The notes: generated by a model not told the origin, from the sequence alone. Counted from the first letter of the stretch, positions 1-11,811 are shown. The stretch: 64,000 nucleotides of DNA from Magicicada septendecula (GCA_034769895.1 CM068370.1:47234344-47298343), one strand, 5' to 3'. Program-made: numbers and translations.

Positions 1-3000
1 CCTTTGTCAAAAAAATTATCTCACACCTGACAACCTTTGAAAATTAAAATTTGGAAGATTTTCACATTCAACAAATGAGCATAACCAAACTTAAAAAAAA
101 AAGAAAAAAGGAATTGTGTAATCCTCAAGTAAAACAATGTAGGAATAACTACTTGGCTAAGCAACGTACTGTCTTCATAAGCTCCATTATGTGTGTAAAA
201 ATGTTATAAAATAGAATAAACACCAATATAATAAAATCAAACAGACTGTCCTACACTAAAGAATTGCTTCAAAATCACTAAGCATATTACTTAAAAACAC
301 TACAGGTTCACTAAATATAGGATCCATTCAAAGATGCCACTGTTGATTTTTTTTTTTTTTTTAACACACTGAGACCTGCCCACTTATGGTCGCTACATGC
401 TGCTGTGTTCTGAGCATTTTTGTGAAAGTTTGAGGGCTAATAAATAATTTCTGTCTTCACTTACATCTATTCATCTTCTGCTTTAAAATGATATATATTG
501 TAGCATGACAGATATTCCATCAATAATTAATTCATTTAAGATCATAAAAGAAATTAAATTACATATACTCAAAGAATGTCAAATGAAATTCAATTACACT
601 TCAAAGGAAAACACCACAATAAAAGAAAAACAATAATTAAATAATAAAAATACAATTAAAAGTCAAGGTAAATAAATTAAAGAAAACTCATATTAAAAAA
701 TCAGGAGATTACCCAGGAGAATAGGAGCAGGAAATAAACAAGATACCTCAAAATCAAGAAAAAAGAATAGTATTAGGAGTAGGTGATAAACAAAATACCC
801 CAAACACAAGAAGAAAGAAGAGTAAAGTTTAATATCAGGTAATAAACAAGATACCCTGAAACCAAGAAAGAAGAGTAAAGCCAGTATCAGATAATGAAGA
901 AGATACTCCGAACCAACCATCAGACAAGATAACACTGAGTACCTTGGTTTACCCAAGAATGAACACAAGAAGGAAGACGAGAAGAAAGCAAGAAATAGGA
1001 TGGAAGAGCCACCATAAAAACCTATTATTAACTACTATTAAACCCCGAACCAATTGATACCATTAAAGAAAGTATAACATCCCAAAACCTTATGAAATTG
1101 TAATTATTTATAAACAAAAGTGTTGTGTAGTATGATAAGAAGTGCACCAACTAAAGTTATTATATGATAAAAAATAAACAAATCTTCACAGTCCATTATG
1201 ACTAAAGGTCTGGTTTGAGAATAATAAAAATCAAATATAAGTCAGAACCAACCGTGAAAGTGTACTAGTGTAAGTGTTTTGAAATGTAATAAACTTCAAG
1301 TTGTAGTGTACCTATAACTTAAACAATATATAAAACAACTTTTATATTTTATAATTAACAAATAATGAAATATTAAAATGGAAAATATTTCCAATATTTC
1401 ATTAAATAAGGTCACTGTGTTATCTCAAGACATTCATAGGAATGACAATAACAACTAAAGTATGGGTGGAAATGTTTACTGTATAAGGGGATGTTAGATA
1501 ATAGTAGTAGAATCAGAAAGGACTGGAAATAGTTTAAGTTTTAATAGGATTAAGAAGTTTAAATGGCTGATATTGTTCAAAGCCATGAACTCCATATGTT
1601 TAAAAGAGTTCTAAAAGAATAAGGTTTATATGTTTAGAGTAAGTTGTATTAGTTATATCACAGCATACATCCAAATTAAAATGTTTCAGTATGGATGCTG
1701 TGTTAATTTACAAAGGAGTTAAATGTATGTTCAAAACAGTTTCAGCAAACATGTCCAACTTTATAGAATGCTGATTAATGTTAATTATTATTTTTGTAAC
1801 AGTAGCATGAATTAGATGCTACACATAACAATAGTTATGTAAACAATTTTCTTTTATGTCATGTTAACTATTAAGAGTCAGAGGAGGAGTAGAATTAAAT
1901 TTGTTTGAAAAACCATACATGTAAAATACTAAACTCTAGGCCAAATAATGAATTCACAAAAATTAATATAAACCAGTTAATTCACCAATGAACCATGTAA
2001 ACTGACAAGATTTAGGTAAGGTAGATCAATTAACAACTACTGTAAATGAACCTATGAGTTAAAAGAGTAATATAGAAAAATATCTTAAATTATTGAAAAT
2101 TTTTGAAATGTATAAAATAACTATTTTTAAAGAGGAATGGTAAATTCAGAAATTATCACTAAAAGACAGTTCAAATGTTAAATTTATAAGAGATTAAGGA
2201 AAGAGAAAGATTTGTGACCATTCGAAATTTATTATAATTATATTTATAACACTTAAAATGGCAGTAAAAGTGTGGAAGGACAGAAACAGTTTTTTTTGGG
2301 CCTAGATTTCCAAAAAGACAGAAATTTGGTAATTTTAACAAAAGTATCAACAAATATATACTATGACATATCAAATTAAACAGAATGAGATAAATAAACC
2401 AATTATATGGTTAATAGTTCATGAAAGCGAACAATAAACTAAAATTATTCCATATATAATGTACTTTGGAATTATGTACATGGGAAGTGAAAATTATTTT
2501 AACAATACTTTTCCAATATTAACTTGGCAAGATATTTACTAAGGTGGAGGAAGTTCGTTAGTTCTTTGTTAACATTCAAACTGAACAGTCGATGCGGAAT
2601 CGCGTTCTTAAAACCGTACAATGGAGTGCGAAGGTTAAAGCCTAAAATCAGTGTAAAACGGGAGTTACATAAATTAACACTTTTCGAGTTAAAACTAATG
2701 AAATACTCCATGACAACAGTGAAAACGAACAAGACACCACATAATACAAGTGATTTAAAACATTGAAACTACATAATATTGATAATTCACTCTACAACAG
2801 ATTAACAATTCGTCGTCACAAACAGACATAAAGTGAACACCTCTCATAGAAAACAATTAACACCAGTGGACACTGAACACTCATCCAGAACACCTCAAAC
2901 AACATACTAGACAGTATACACAATTTCGGAGATCCATAAAACAATTATAATGGTGAATTTATTGTGAGATTTTCCTGTGACAATATTACGTATAACCTCA

Positions 3001-4720
3001 TCAATTCAGCTAGCCGCCATGATGGTCCCGTGATGCACTACAACCTTCCGACTGATTTCATAGCCTGCAGCATTTGGTTTGAGAATTCAAATATATTAAC
3101 ATTATATATTATTCACAAATTGTTAAATATTAATTATTAAGATTATTTCTTGTAAATGTTATACTTTCTTTCTAAGCCTGCCCTTCTCTGACTATATATA
3201 AAATAATCGTTGAAAGAACCTTTTTTAATAATTATATAAAATTTTAACCTGTATTCACATATCGATCTATCCCTGTGACGGAGTCGAATAATTGCTCTAA
3301 GTCGATTATTATAAATAATTGTCAATAAATCAATTTATTTCAACTGTGTGAATTATAAAATTATTTCACATTTTACTTTAAGTGTTTAATTAACCACGAG
3401 ACTTCCTGGAAGACAAGAAATATTAACGAAAGGCGAGATACTGGAGCAGCACGGAAAATCATTAATCGATTGCTGAAAGGAGATAATCTGATTAACTCCA
3501 GATTTTGTTAAGCTCTACCAGAAGTGCAAATTAAACCAAAAGTACCTTACAGAATTTTAAAAATTTGAATAAAATAAAACCAGGATTAATTCTAAATTAT
3601 ATACACAACAAACAAACATAAAATTTTTTGTTTAAATAAAATTTTTTCTTTCTTTTATTTGTAACTACAGTTAACAGGTCTTGTTACAATATTTTGTTAT
3701 GGTGTTTTGTAGTTAACTTTTTTTTATTAAGTTAAGAAAAGTACTACACTTTTTCACTTAAAAAAATTCAGCTCAACTCAATTCTTGCGCAGTACATTAA
3801 TTTTAAACACAGATTACAACTGTACACAAAATTATATTGTTTACACCTAAATATTGCTTTATCAAGAAATTTACTGAAATAGTAAAAAATAAAAAAACAT
3901 CTTATCAATTGAGGTTAGGATACGACTCACTTTCTGACACACAGGTAACAGTGGTTCTTCATATAACTCACACCATGAACTTGAATTTGATATATGAAAT
4001 TAACTATTACTATGTACATCTTTTGAGTTTTTAATAATTTCAACTAAAAGCTGAGAAGTGTTACTTTTATCATTAGCTTCACCCATCACAATGTCACTAT
4101 CATCAACAAACATTACCACTAATTTCTGAATACAAATTTGATGAATCGATGTCAGATCCAGAAGTGTTTATGATTTCATTAATTTCTTCATCTGTAAGAT
4201 AATTCCTGCAATATGTTTTCAGTACACAAAAATATAACAAAACATGACTCTCACGCGGAAGCTGTAGGTAAACAACAAAAATGGCTTCCCTGATCAAACA
4301 CATACGTGTACATAGCACAAAACCACAAATATTATTCCTGTGTTTGTTCTGGTGTATGCTGACCTCTACAGTTTAAATAGAGAATAAAATATTCCATTAC
4401 ATGGAAATCAAGCCTGTGAACGTACCTAGTACGTCCTAAGGATTCTGGAGCTTGTTTGACTTGGATGTACTAGGCATGTTCATAAGGCTCAATGTGTTAA
4501 AAAACTGGTGAAATTTTGTGTAACAAGACAAGATTACAAGATTTGTGCGATTGCAGTCCTGTAATTTCCTATAAGTTTTATACAGATTACTGTTTAAACT
4601 ATTACACTAAGAGTTACGTTTTTAATAATGCACAAATCAAGAATAATGAATCCTCTCATCACCATCTATCTTGCATATTAGAGCATGATTTTGATTGGCC
4701 TTTATATATTTTCAGTGAAC
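1..4720. other. AT-rich left flank without a recognisable gene
   Basis: This stretch is AT-rich with short open frames only. None shows a recognisable domain, and frames on opposite strands overlap each other as expected by chance. There is a poly-T run near 347-362. The part nearest the reverse transcriptase remnant at 4721 may be older sequence of that non-LTR element, but I cannot align it confidently. A patch around 1880-1960 loosely resembles part of the LTR of element B, too weakly to call. Confidence 0.6.
717..913. repeat. Degenerate tandem repeat, about 50 bp x 4
   Basis: Four diverged units begin near 717, 764, 816 and 869. Each holds a variant of the words ATAAACAAGATACC and AAGAAAGAAGAGTA. 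The units differ by substitutions and small indels, so this is an old array. No coding meaning is apparent. Confidence 0.55.
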
Positions 4721-4797
4721 ATTTTTTAACATTTTGTATTGAAATCGGAATGGCAACAAATGTAGAAACCCATGTAGTATTTACAGACCTAAAGAAG
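4721..4797 (+). pseudogene. Non-LTR retrotransposon reverse transcriptase, upstream fragment
   Basis: The frame encodes a stretch with NVETHVVFTDLKK, which matches the RT region just before the YDSIP motif of insect non-LTR elements (motif A, with the first catalytic Asp in the TDLKK context). The protein similarity stops at 4797 and the expected continuation, YDSIPPLNKLW, appears in the same orientation at about 61294. The gene was therefore split by the insertion at 4802-61289, flanked by ACAT at 4798-4801 and 61290-61293. Sequence upstream of 4721 is too decayed to assign. The link between halves is inference from motif order plus the TSD. Confidence 0.7.
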
Positions 4798-5577
4798 ACA
4801 TTGTGCCGGGGTTTGAATTTTCCCGGTGTGATCTGAATGAGCAGTCCTGCCAAAGCATGTAGTAGCTGTGCGCCACAGCTCACTCGATTATTAAGGCTGT
4901 GTCTGCGCCACGGCATCACAATCAAGCAGGCCTGGTCAATCGTATCAGCTGTTCGTTGCACGGTTAGCGAACAGCTTACAAAGGTTATGATCAGCAGATT
5001 GAAACAAGTCGATTTCATGTACCATAGTGGGACCGAAGAATTCAGGCATCACTCTCATTTCTTTGCCAACCTTCCAATAGAGTGTTCGATGGTCTGACGG
5101 CACAGGGTTAAGCTTCGTAGATCTTTCAATATGACTTCGTAAGCCAGTAAAGCGTTTTCAGGGTCCCCGTACCAGCCAGGAGAAAGAGGAAGCGACGGTG
5201 GTAACATCAACATCTGTCACCATCCGCAGAGCAGTGCACCAGGATGCTCCCCGAAGCCATCAGGCCCAGAAACAATCCTGCTACAGAACACCGAATGACA
5301 TCTAACGGAATGAGACTCGCTGGAAATTCACCACACTCTAAGGATCACCTGCAGCACTCATGGTGTAATGGGACATTTAGGCCTACCTGGGATAATATAA
5401 AAAAAATCGGTATGGAGAACCATACATGACTTCCATATTCTAAGATTTATATTTAAAATCATTTTCGAAATGAAATATTAGCATAGAAACTACTTCTTTC
5501 TACTTACTGCTTCAGCCTTAACCACAGTACTGTGGTCACTAACGTATACTACCTCACGCTATCGCACTCGATTTTCA

Positions 5578-5609
5578 CTGATGATGGAAGTCGATGGCAC
5601 TGCCGAAAC
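5578..5609 (+). ncRNA. Hammerhead-ribozyme-like core (candidate)
   Basis: CTGATGA at 5578-5584 is followed about 20 nt later by GAAAC at 5605-5609, the two conserved boxes of a hammerhead ribozyme. The spacer carries a GGC-ACT-GCC hairpin, and a perfect 16-bp palindrome (ACCACAGTACTGTGGT) lies upstream at 5521. Penelope-like elements are known to carry hammerhead motifs. Stem II pairing directly after CTGATGA is weak, so activity is uncertain. Confidence 0.3.
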
Positions 5610-6208
5610 GTCTGGTTTTGTAGAAAACATTGGACTACGGCCAAATATCCCGGGAAGGAATTTGAACAAAAACTACTTCTTTGTTGCCGATAACGTTGTA
5701 CACATATATATAAAAAATATGCATAAAATTAATGGCTTGTATTAGTTAATGATTGATCTCCATTAAGTAGTGCTCAAGTTTCCAAAGTTTTAATATTATG
5801 ATGTCCGTAATTAAAACATCAGAGCAGGTTTAGTGTGTATGAGGGTACACCGTGGACAAAAATTTTCAACATTTCCTATTGAGCGTTGCTTAGAGTAAAG
5901 CTGCGAATCTACAGCGTACGTTTCACAGAACAAACACGCGGAAAAGAAGGAGCGCTCCGAAGTCACTCATGGACCCTCAGCATCTTGCAGAGGGTTCATT
6001 CCCTAAAGACGAAAAGTCTGTCTATGAATCATTCCTCTGTAAACACGTGCAGTTACAATGCCCAGCGATCCACAGGAAGCAAATCGTTATCCACGCTGGA
6101 CACTTTTTCGGCTTGCACGCGTTATGTTGGTATGGGTTTCAGCACTTTCCATTTAAAAAGCGTGCAAATGTAAGAAAATAAACATGAATGAGGCCAGAAA
6201 TAACGCGA

Positions 6209-6212
<4 letters not shown>

Positions 6213-6241
<29 letters not shown>
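6213..6241. repeat. (TG)n microsatellite
   Basis: About 14 uninterrupted TG units, inside the insertion at 5405-7120. Confidence 0.9.
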
Positions 6242-6454
6242 CTTCCCTGTATTTTTATTGCGGTAGTCATAATAATATAATGGAAACGTAAACATTACAT
6301 AACTGATATATGCTTGCCTGCCACGAACGATATATTTTCTCTCATACATGATTTACATTAAAATGAAAAAATTATAATTTTATTGCCTGGCAAAAAAATT
6401 ATTTTATTTTTAACAATTACCATTGTTTGAAAAAGTTTAAATGAATTTTCAAGT

Positions 6455-6955
6455 ACTTTACTGTTGTTAAAACGTAAAAGGTTGCAGGTAAACTACCCCT
6501 TCCCCTTAACCGATCTTCACCAAAATCAAAAGGCCTTGAGTTCTCTACAATTCAGGGATGTATGCAAAAAATTATTTGATTCTGTTTGAATATGCGGCAG
6601 TTATCGTTCGTCATAGAAAAAATTACCCTTGTTAAAACATAAAACGTTGCTGGTAAACTACCCCTTTCCCTTAACCGATCTTCACCAAAAACAATAGGTC
6701 TTGAGAACTCTACAATTCAGGGCTGTATGCGAAACATTATTTGATTCTGTTTGAATTTGCGGCTGTTATCGTTTGACAAAAAAAAATTTACCCTTGATAA
6801 AAAAAACCGTTGCAGGTAAACTACCCCTTTCCCTCAACCGATCTTCACAAAAAAAAATAGGTCGTGAGTACTCTACAAATCAGGGCTGTATGCAAAAAAT
6901 TATTTGATTCTGTTTGAATTTGCGGCTGTTATTGTTTGCCATAGGAAAAAAATCT
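6455..6955 (+). repeat. Tandem repeat, 164 bp x 3
   Basis: GTTGC-GGTAAACTACCCC begins units at 6481, 6646 and 6809, giving periods of 165 and 163 bp. Each unit also contains CCGATCTTCAC and TTATTTGATTCTGTTTGAAT. Copies differ by scattered substitutions. The array forms the core of the insertion in the 5' LTR of E. Confidence 0.85.
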
Positions 6956-7309
6956 GCAGACAGACACACAGACAGACAGACACACACACACACGCAGACA
7001 CTTTTCGAAAAACGACTTTTTTTCATGTTTTGAGTGTAGTACAATCAGAATCTGCAATAATCTCGAACACGATTTTTTTTGCCATCACCATACTTCCATT
7101 TCCTTAAGGAATATGGAAGTAATATTATGTTTTAATACAAAATAATGTTTTATTATGTAATATTAATTTTGGGGAAACATAAAAAATAATATAAATAATA
7201 ATTATGGGAAAAGTAAACAAATTCAGAGTTCATGAATTATACAACGTAATAAACAAGCATGTGGATTTGTGTCAAGGTCAGCTCCAGTGACAAACAGAAC
7301 AGTTATTTT

Positions 7310-7511
7310 ACTTCCATATTCCTTAAGGAAATGGAAGTATGGTGATGGCAAAAAAAATCGTGTTCGAGATTATTGCAGATTCTGATTGTACTACACTCAA
7401 AACATGAAAAAAGCCGTTTTTCGAAAAGTGTCTGTGTGTCTGTCTGTCTGTCTGTAGATTTTTTCTACGGCAAACGATAACTGCTGCAATTTCAAACAGA
7501 ATCAAATAATT
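7310..7511 (-). mobile_element. Short inverted relative of the 5405-7120 element
   Basis: It is absent from the 3' LTR of E, so it is a second insertion. It begins ACTTCCATATTCCTTAAGG and is the reverse complement, with few differences, of about 6895-7120 (last repeat unit, CAGA-rich microsatellite and terminal hairpin). It is thus a truncated or minimal copy in opposite orientation. The edges fall in a T-run, which hides the exact TSD. Confidence 0.75.
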
Positions 7512-8541
7512 TTTTAGATACGTGACAAGCAAATTATGTAACTCAACAGTCATACGATGCTACGTCAGTCCAATACGTCATGCTGGAATGTAAGGAGCGG
7601 TCTGTCCAACCTCACATATTGGCGTAGTAATACAAATAAAACAATAAGATTTGGTCACGTAACCCCAACCACTTCAGAAAATAGTGCAGTTCATCTCGCC
7701 CCAGTATAAAATTACTCTGTGTGCCGGCCGGTCACAAATAAAAGTTCAAGAATGAAAATCGCAGGCGCCCGTACTTAAAATGTGAATACCGCATCTAAAA
7801 TGTGAATACTGCACGTATAAAAGTAAAAATGTAAATCACAAAATGGAAACATTCGAACACATTAACAGTTAATTTCTTTAAAAGTGAAAAACCAGTAGAA
7901 TCAGTGAACGAAGTACCGAGTAATCGATGTAGGGTGCGTGAAAAAGTCGAAAGTACATATCAAAATGGACTGACGTCTCCCGGACAGTTAAACAGATAAG
8001 TAACAGATAAGGAAAATTAAATTAAAATATGAGCTCAAGGGAAAAATTTAAAATGTTGTATGTGAGAGTGTGTGGGGGTTTTGCTTAAGTATATATATTA
8101 AACCACGAAGCGCTGGTTTGCGTTCTATAAAATTAATTTTGTCTTGAATGTATTTATCTCTATTCTAAGAAAGGAAAACACCATGTACAACAACTGTTAT
8201 TATCATATGTATAAAAAATAGTAGTAGAAAGAAGAAAAAAAGGGGGAATATTTGGTTTACGGGAATATCGAAATGATTTTTTTTGTTATGTTTTCCTTTG
8301 TTGTATAAGAAATTTAATTAAATAAAAGTATAATCATGGTATGATGGTAATACAGTGGTACTTCCTTGAATTACCATTTCTGCTTCTTCTGTTCGCCGAA
8401 AAGAACCCTGGTGAGTAATAAAAGTTGTATTTATGATTGGTACAAATACAAGATGGCGGCTGAGTTGAGTGAAGGCTGAATTTTATAACCATAATAAATT
8501 AAATAAATTTAGTTATTAAAGAGATAATTACAGTTACATTG

Positions 8542-8559
8542 TTTCGCCCGAACAGGGAC
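8542..8559 (+). promoter_or_regulatory. PBS-like motif inside the LTR of E
   Basis: TTTCGCCCGAACAGGGAC matches the usual tRNA-Lys-type primer binding site CGCCCGAACAGGGAC over 15 bases. It lies 31 bp before the LTR end and is repeated in the 3' LTR near 60715-60732. The functional site is probably the one at 8592. Confidence 0.5.
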
Positions 8560-8591
8560 AATTAAATAATAAATACAAATTACAGTGACAT

Positions 8592-8611
8592 TGGCTTCCG
8601 AACTTAGGGAC
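8592..8611 (+). promoter_or_regulatory. Primer binding site of element E
   Basis: TGGCTTCCGAACTTAGGGAC starts one base after the 5' LTR, the standard place for the tRNA-complementary site. The same 20 bases occur in the same position in element A (minus strand, 38565-38584). Confidence 0.75.
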
Positions 8612-8763
8612 ATTTATATAACAAATTTTTTTTATATAAATATAGGCCTACTTGGGTGAACAGAATGGTTGTTTAAGGTTACTAAAAAATGTGTAAACAT
8701 AAGTAGTAAGGTTATAATATGAATGATAGATGTGTATTATAAATAAGTAAGAATTAAATAAAA

Positions 8764-10110
8764 ATGATGAATACTAATGAAAATATTAACAATGAAGTCA
8801 GTTTCACTGATAGTCAAACTGAAAGTCAAATAAATAGCAATTTAAGCGAGACTGAATCGAGAATAATGGAAGGTGTAACGAGTCAATCGATGCCGACCTC
8901 AGTTAAGAAAGAGAATAATAGTGATATGATGAGTATGATGCAGTTACTGTTAAATAAATTTGATAGCAAATTCGATGAACAGAAAAGCGAAATCAATGAA
9001 ATAAAACGTAATGTCAATGAGAAATTTAACGAAATTAGAAACGAAATTAAACAGCAGAATTTCGATTTTAATAAGCATATTAAGGAAATTAATACACGTT
9101 TTGATACAATTACAGAACAGATCTTCGAACCAATAAGTAGCGATTGCGAGAAGAAGATTAACGAAATGAATAAAAATCTAGACAGAAAATTAGATCAGAT
9201 AATAAAAAAGAAGTTAGGTAACAGTGGTACAGTTATGACAAATAATAATAATGATAAAATAGTGGAAATGGTAGTGTTAGAGAATAAAATATTAAATAGT
9301 GATGATAATGATGTTAATTACAATTATGAGATTATAGTGGGGGTACAAAGGGGTGAAAAGTCCGATACATTAAACGAAAATAAAGACGAGCAGTTAAGTA
9401 GGGGTGAGAATTACAATGATATAATTAAAAATAGTGGTGACGAAATTTTAGAGGAGGTAGAATGTAATAATGGAATTTTAGTGTGTGTTGATGAGTTAGA
9501 GAGAAAGTGTAGAGAGAATTTACAGGTAGAGGGGTTGCAGAGGGTAAATTTTCCCCAGGTTTATTGTGAACCAAGGTGTTTACAAATGTTGTTGTTGAAG
9601 GGCAAGAGTCCCTTATTATTGAAAGACATAAGGTCTTTGAGTTGCTCCCTAAATTTTTATGAGTTAGTGCCCTCTGTATGGGATGGTAGAGAAAGTGTGA
9701 TATGGAGTTATGGTGAGAGATATTTAGAGAGAGAGTTGTGTGTTGATGGGGAGATAAAGTTGTTCAAGGTTGGTAGGAATTATAAAGAATTAGTAGAAAG
9801 GGTAGGTATAGAAAGAGTGAATAATTATATTGAGTATTTACCTTGTATTGAAACTGATGCAGCAGTAGTAGTTGATGATAATGTAACTTACCTTACTGTA
9901 ACAGAAAATACTAAAGGAGAAATTACCATACAGGATGTCGACAGGAAATTCGAATTGATAGTATGCAATAATATTTGTATTATCAATAGTATTGATACAA
10001 TGGAACAAAGTAATAATGATGACTATTATAATTATAATAGCAATATGTATTTGATTGTGAATGAATGGTGTAGTCATAAGATCAGATTATTATATGATGA
10101 TGGGGGTTAA
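8764..10110 (+). CDS. Element E protein: coiled coil plus unrecognised domain
   Basis: The frame encodes 448 residues and is the only intact frame of element E. Residues about 50-160 are charged and heptad-like (repeats such as FNEIRNEIKQQNFDFNKHIKEI) and resemble the coiled-coil N-terminus of the C gag, including a shared MM-LL-K start. Residues about 230-448 match no family I know. They contain no capsid homology, no zinc knuckle and no protease or RT motif. The protein of element A (37415-38326, minus) shares this second half: PLLL, VPSV, ESV-W-Y and a terminal DDGG. Conservation in two copies with otherwise pol-less bodies argues for a real protein. Its role is unknown; Gag-like assembly through the coiled coil is inference. 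Confidence 0.7.
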   Translation: MMNTNENINNEVSFTDSQTESQINSNLSETESRIMEGVTSQSMPTSVKKENNSDMMSMMQLLLNKFDSKFDEQKSEINEIKRNVNEKFNEIRNEIKQQNFDFNKHIKEINTRFDTITEQIFEPISSDCEKKINEMNKNLDRKLDQIIKKKLGNSGTVMTNNNNDKIVEMVVLENKILNSDDNDVNYNYEIIVGVQRGEKSDTLNENKDEQLSRGENYNDIIKNSGDEILEEVECNNGILVCVDELERKCRENLQVEGLQRVNFPQVYCEPRCLQMLLLKGKSPLLLKDIRSLSCSLNFYELVPSVWDGRESVIWSYGERYLERELCVDGEIKLFKVGRNYKELVERVGIERVNNYIEYLPCIETDAAVVVDDNVTYLTVTENTKGEITIQDVDRKFELIVCNNICIINSIDTMEQSNNDDYYNYNSNMYLIVNEWCSHKIRLLYDDGG

Positions 10111-11164
10111 ATAAAAAATCAGTGAATGAACATTTTAATTATTTTAGTTTATGGTGATGACCTTGCTAACTTATGAGATGAAGTGTGGTAAACAGAAAAT
10201 TAATGACGAAGAATTGTAAATAAATTTATAGTGAAATTAATTGTGTTTGTATTGTAAAATGTATTTTATATAAACAATGTGTGTATGTAATAGAAATTGA
10301 TTTAGTAATAATAATAATATTTTATCAGACTAAATAAATAATGAGAGTTTGTAATAAATGAATTGTAATTATTTTCAAGAAGATGATTAAAGTAATTTGG
10401 TGTTTCAAAAACTGATGGGATTAAATAAATTGAAGATTAATTAATTAATTTGAAATGTTGTATAAACAGATTTTGATGATGAATAGTAAATGATTAAACA
10501 CACAATATGTTTGTATATTGAGTTATATTGTTTTTACGAGGTGAGTGATGAATTTTCTAAGGTAATTTTCAGTGATCATAGTAATGTAAAAGGTGGTAAA
10601 AGATGGAGTTTGGGTATTATTTTAATAAGGCATTTGAGTTAGTCAAAGTTAACTTTAATGGGAGTTAGACTAAATAAGTATGTTGGAATAAAAGTAATAC
10701 AGAAACAGGATAGTAGTAGGGACACAGTAGTGGGAGTGCATATATGTAGAGAAAGGTGAGTAATATAAATGGAGATTAAATAGTGATGGTGAATTTTTGT
10801 AGTGAGGGTGAGGTGGTAAGGAGTGATCAACGTGCGTCGTCGGGCAGGTAATTGAGAAGGGTCAAAGAGTGTTTGCCGATATTTGGTGGAGGGCAAAGGG
10901 ATATGAATGGAATGCCGGCTTGGGAACACACATCCTAGTTACAAAGAGGGTATTAGATATTTTGTTATAAGAGGGGAAGGATTTAAGTGGAATTAGTGTT
11001 GAAGGGGGTTATTATTGAGAGATCGATGTCACCCTATGTAAATCTGTTAGTGGTTGTTAGAAAGAAGAAAGGGAGTAAGGTTATATATATTTAATGCCCA
11101 TCATATATATAAATATATATATTTCATTACTTTCTGCTACAGTCCGTTTCTTGATGTATATAAT
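10111..11164 (+). other. Element E internal noncoding region
   Basis: This is AT-rich sequence between the E protein and the Penelope fragment. It holds no pol motif on either strand. An opposite-strand frame at 10639-10929 is low-complexity and unsupported. Confidence 0.6.
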
Positions 11165-11231
11165 ACTATAATACTTATAACTATTTTACCTCAAGATGTA
11201 TTTTTTCCTTTAGGGACATGTTTCGGGAGAT
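11165..11231 (-). repeat. Inverted copy of the Penelope tail (left arm)
   Basis: All 67 bases pair perfectly with 11790-11856. It covers the tail including the sequence complementary to CTCCCGAAACATGTCCC. Confidence 0.92.
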
Positions 11232-11811
11232 ATACAAAACTAATAAAAATAAATTACAAAATCTAAATAACTCACACAATAAAGATAATACAACAACCAA
11301 CGGTATATACAAAATTGAATGCCAAGATTGCAATAAATGTTATATAGGACAAACAAAAAAACAGCTGAAAAAACGTTATTTTGAACACCTAAATGCATAC
11401 AAAAAACCAAACATATATAAATCCAATTTAGCCACACATGCAATAAACACAGGACATGAATTCCCAGACATAACCAATGTAACACTAATAAAACATATAC
11501 CACACAAAGGCACCATAATGAACATATGGGAAAATTTACAGATTTACAAACATAAAACACAAAACAAATTAATACCAGAACAAATACAAATCAATACAAA
11601 ACATGACACAATATTCAAAGCACTCAACATCGAAAATACACAAAATACAAAAACAGATACCACAACCACACACAATAATGCAACATTGAAGGACCAAAGA
11701 CCAACAAACCACCATAACAACATCCAAAAGCCAACACACAAATACTGCACCAGAAGCAAGATGGCGAAGGTTGAAAATGGGAGAACAGGATCTCCCGAAA
11801 CATGTCCCTAA
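11218..11811 (+). pseudogene. Penelope-like GIY-YIG endonuclease (C-terminal part)
   Basis: A 197-residue open frame whose first residues run through the inverted tail, so the start codon is probably accidental. Residues about 28-60 hold the GIY-YIG signature: GIYKIECQDC, then CYIGQT, then LKKRYFEHL, with the family's conserved Cys pair, Tyr, Arg and Glu-His. This endonuclease domain lies C-terminal to the RT in Penelope-like elements and nicks target DNA. A low-complexity Asn/Thr/Lys-rich tail follows. Without the RT it cannot be autonomous. Family assignment is firm; activity is unlikely. Confidence 0.85.

Larger units (their letters stand above)
5405..7120 (+). mobile_element. Insertion with inverted ends and tandem core (HINE/Helentron-like candidate)
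   Basis: This block interrupts the 5' LTR of E and is absent from the 3' LTR. ACTTCCATATTC occurs near its left edge (5429-5440) and its reverse complement closes the right edge (7109-7120). The right end forms a hairpin around CCTTAAGG (7091-7120). A perfect hairpin GTATGG-AGAA-CCATAC lies at about 5410. The core holds a TG microsatellite, three copies of a 164-bp repeat and a CAGA-rich microsatellite. Short terminal inverted repeats, a tandem core, a microsatellite and a terminal hairpin together recall DINE-1/HINE elements. No coding frame is convincing; the class is inference. Confidence 0.5.
5364..8590 (+). repeat. 5' LTR of element E, interrupted twice
   Basis: It aligns with 57145-60763. 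Two blocks present only in this copy, about 5405-7120 and 7310-7511, are later insertions; the remainder is about 1.31 kb. Near the end it contains GTTCGCCGAAAAGAACCCTG followed by a splice-donor-like GTGAGTAAT (about 8410), and a primer-binding-site-like motif at 8542. Confidence 0.88.

Noticed and set aside
2499..2766. Overlapping frames on both strands (77 and 80 codons)
   Set aside because: Mutually overlapping, no domain, composition like the surroundings; probably chance.
4659..5097. Opposing frames of 119 and 86 codons in the GC-richer left part of F
   Set aside because: No recognisable domain; one frame runs across the junction between the RT remnant and F, so it cannot be a native gene.
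6455..6955. Regularly spaced repeats considered as a CRISPR array
   Set aside because: Three contiguous 164-bp units without unique spacers, in eukaryotic DNA.
7323..7553. Frames in the inverted tandem-repeat elements
   Set aside because: Translated microsatellite and hairpin ends; present in both orientations.
8542..8559. Resemblance of CGCCCGAACAGGGAC to the primer site of lentiviruses
   Set aside because: The tRNA-Lys-complementary site is widespread in retroelements; no retroviral env or accessory gene is present, so no exogenous retrovirus is inferred.
8764..10110. E/A protein as an envelope protein
   Set aside because: No signal peptide or transmembrane segment and a coiled-coil start.
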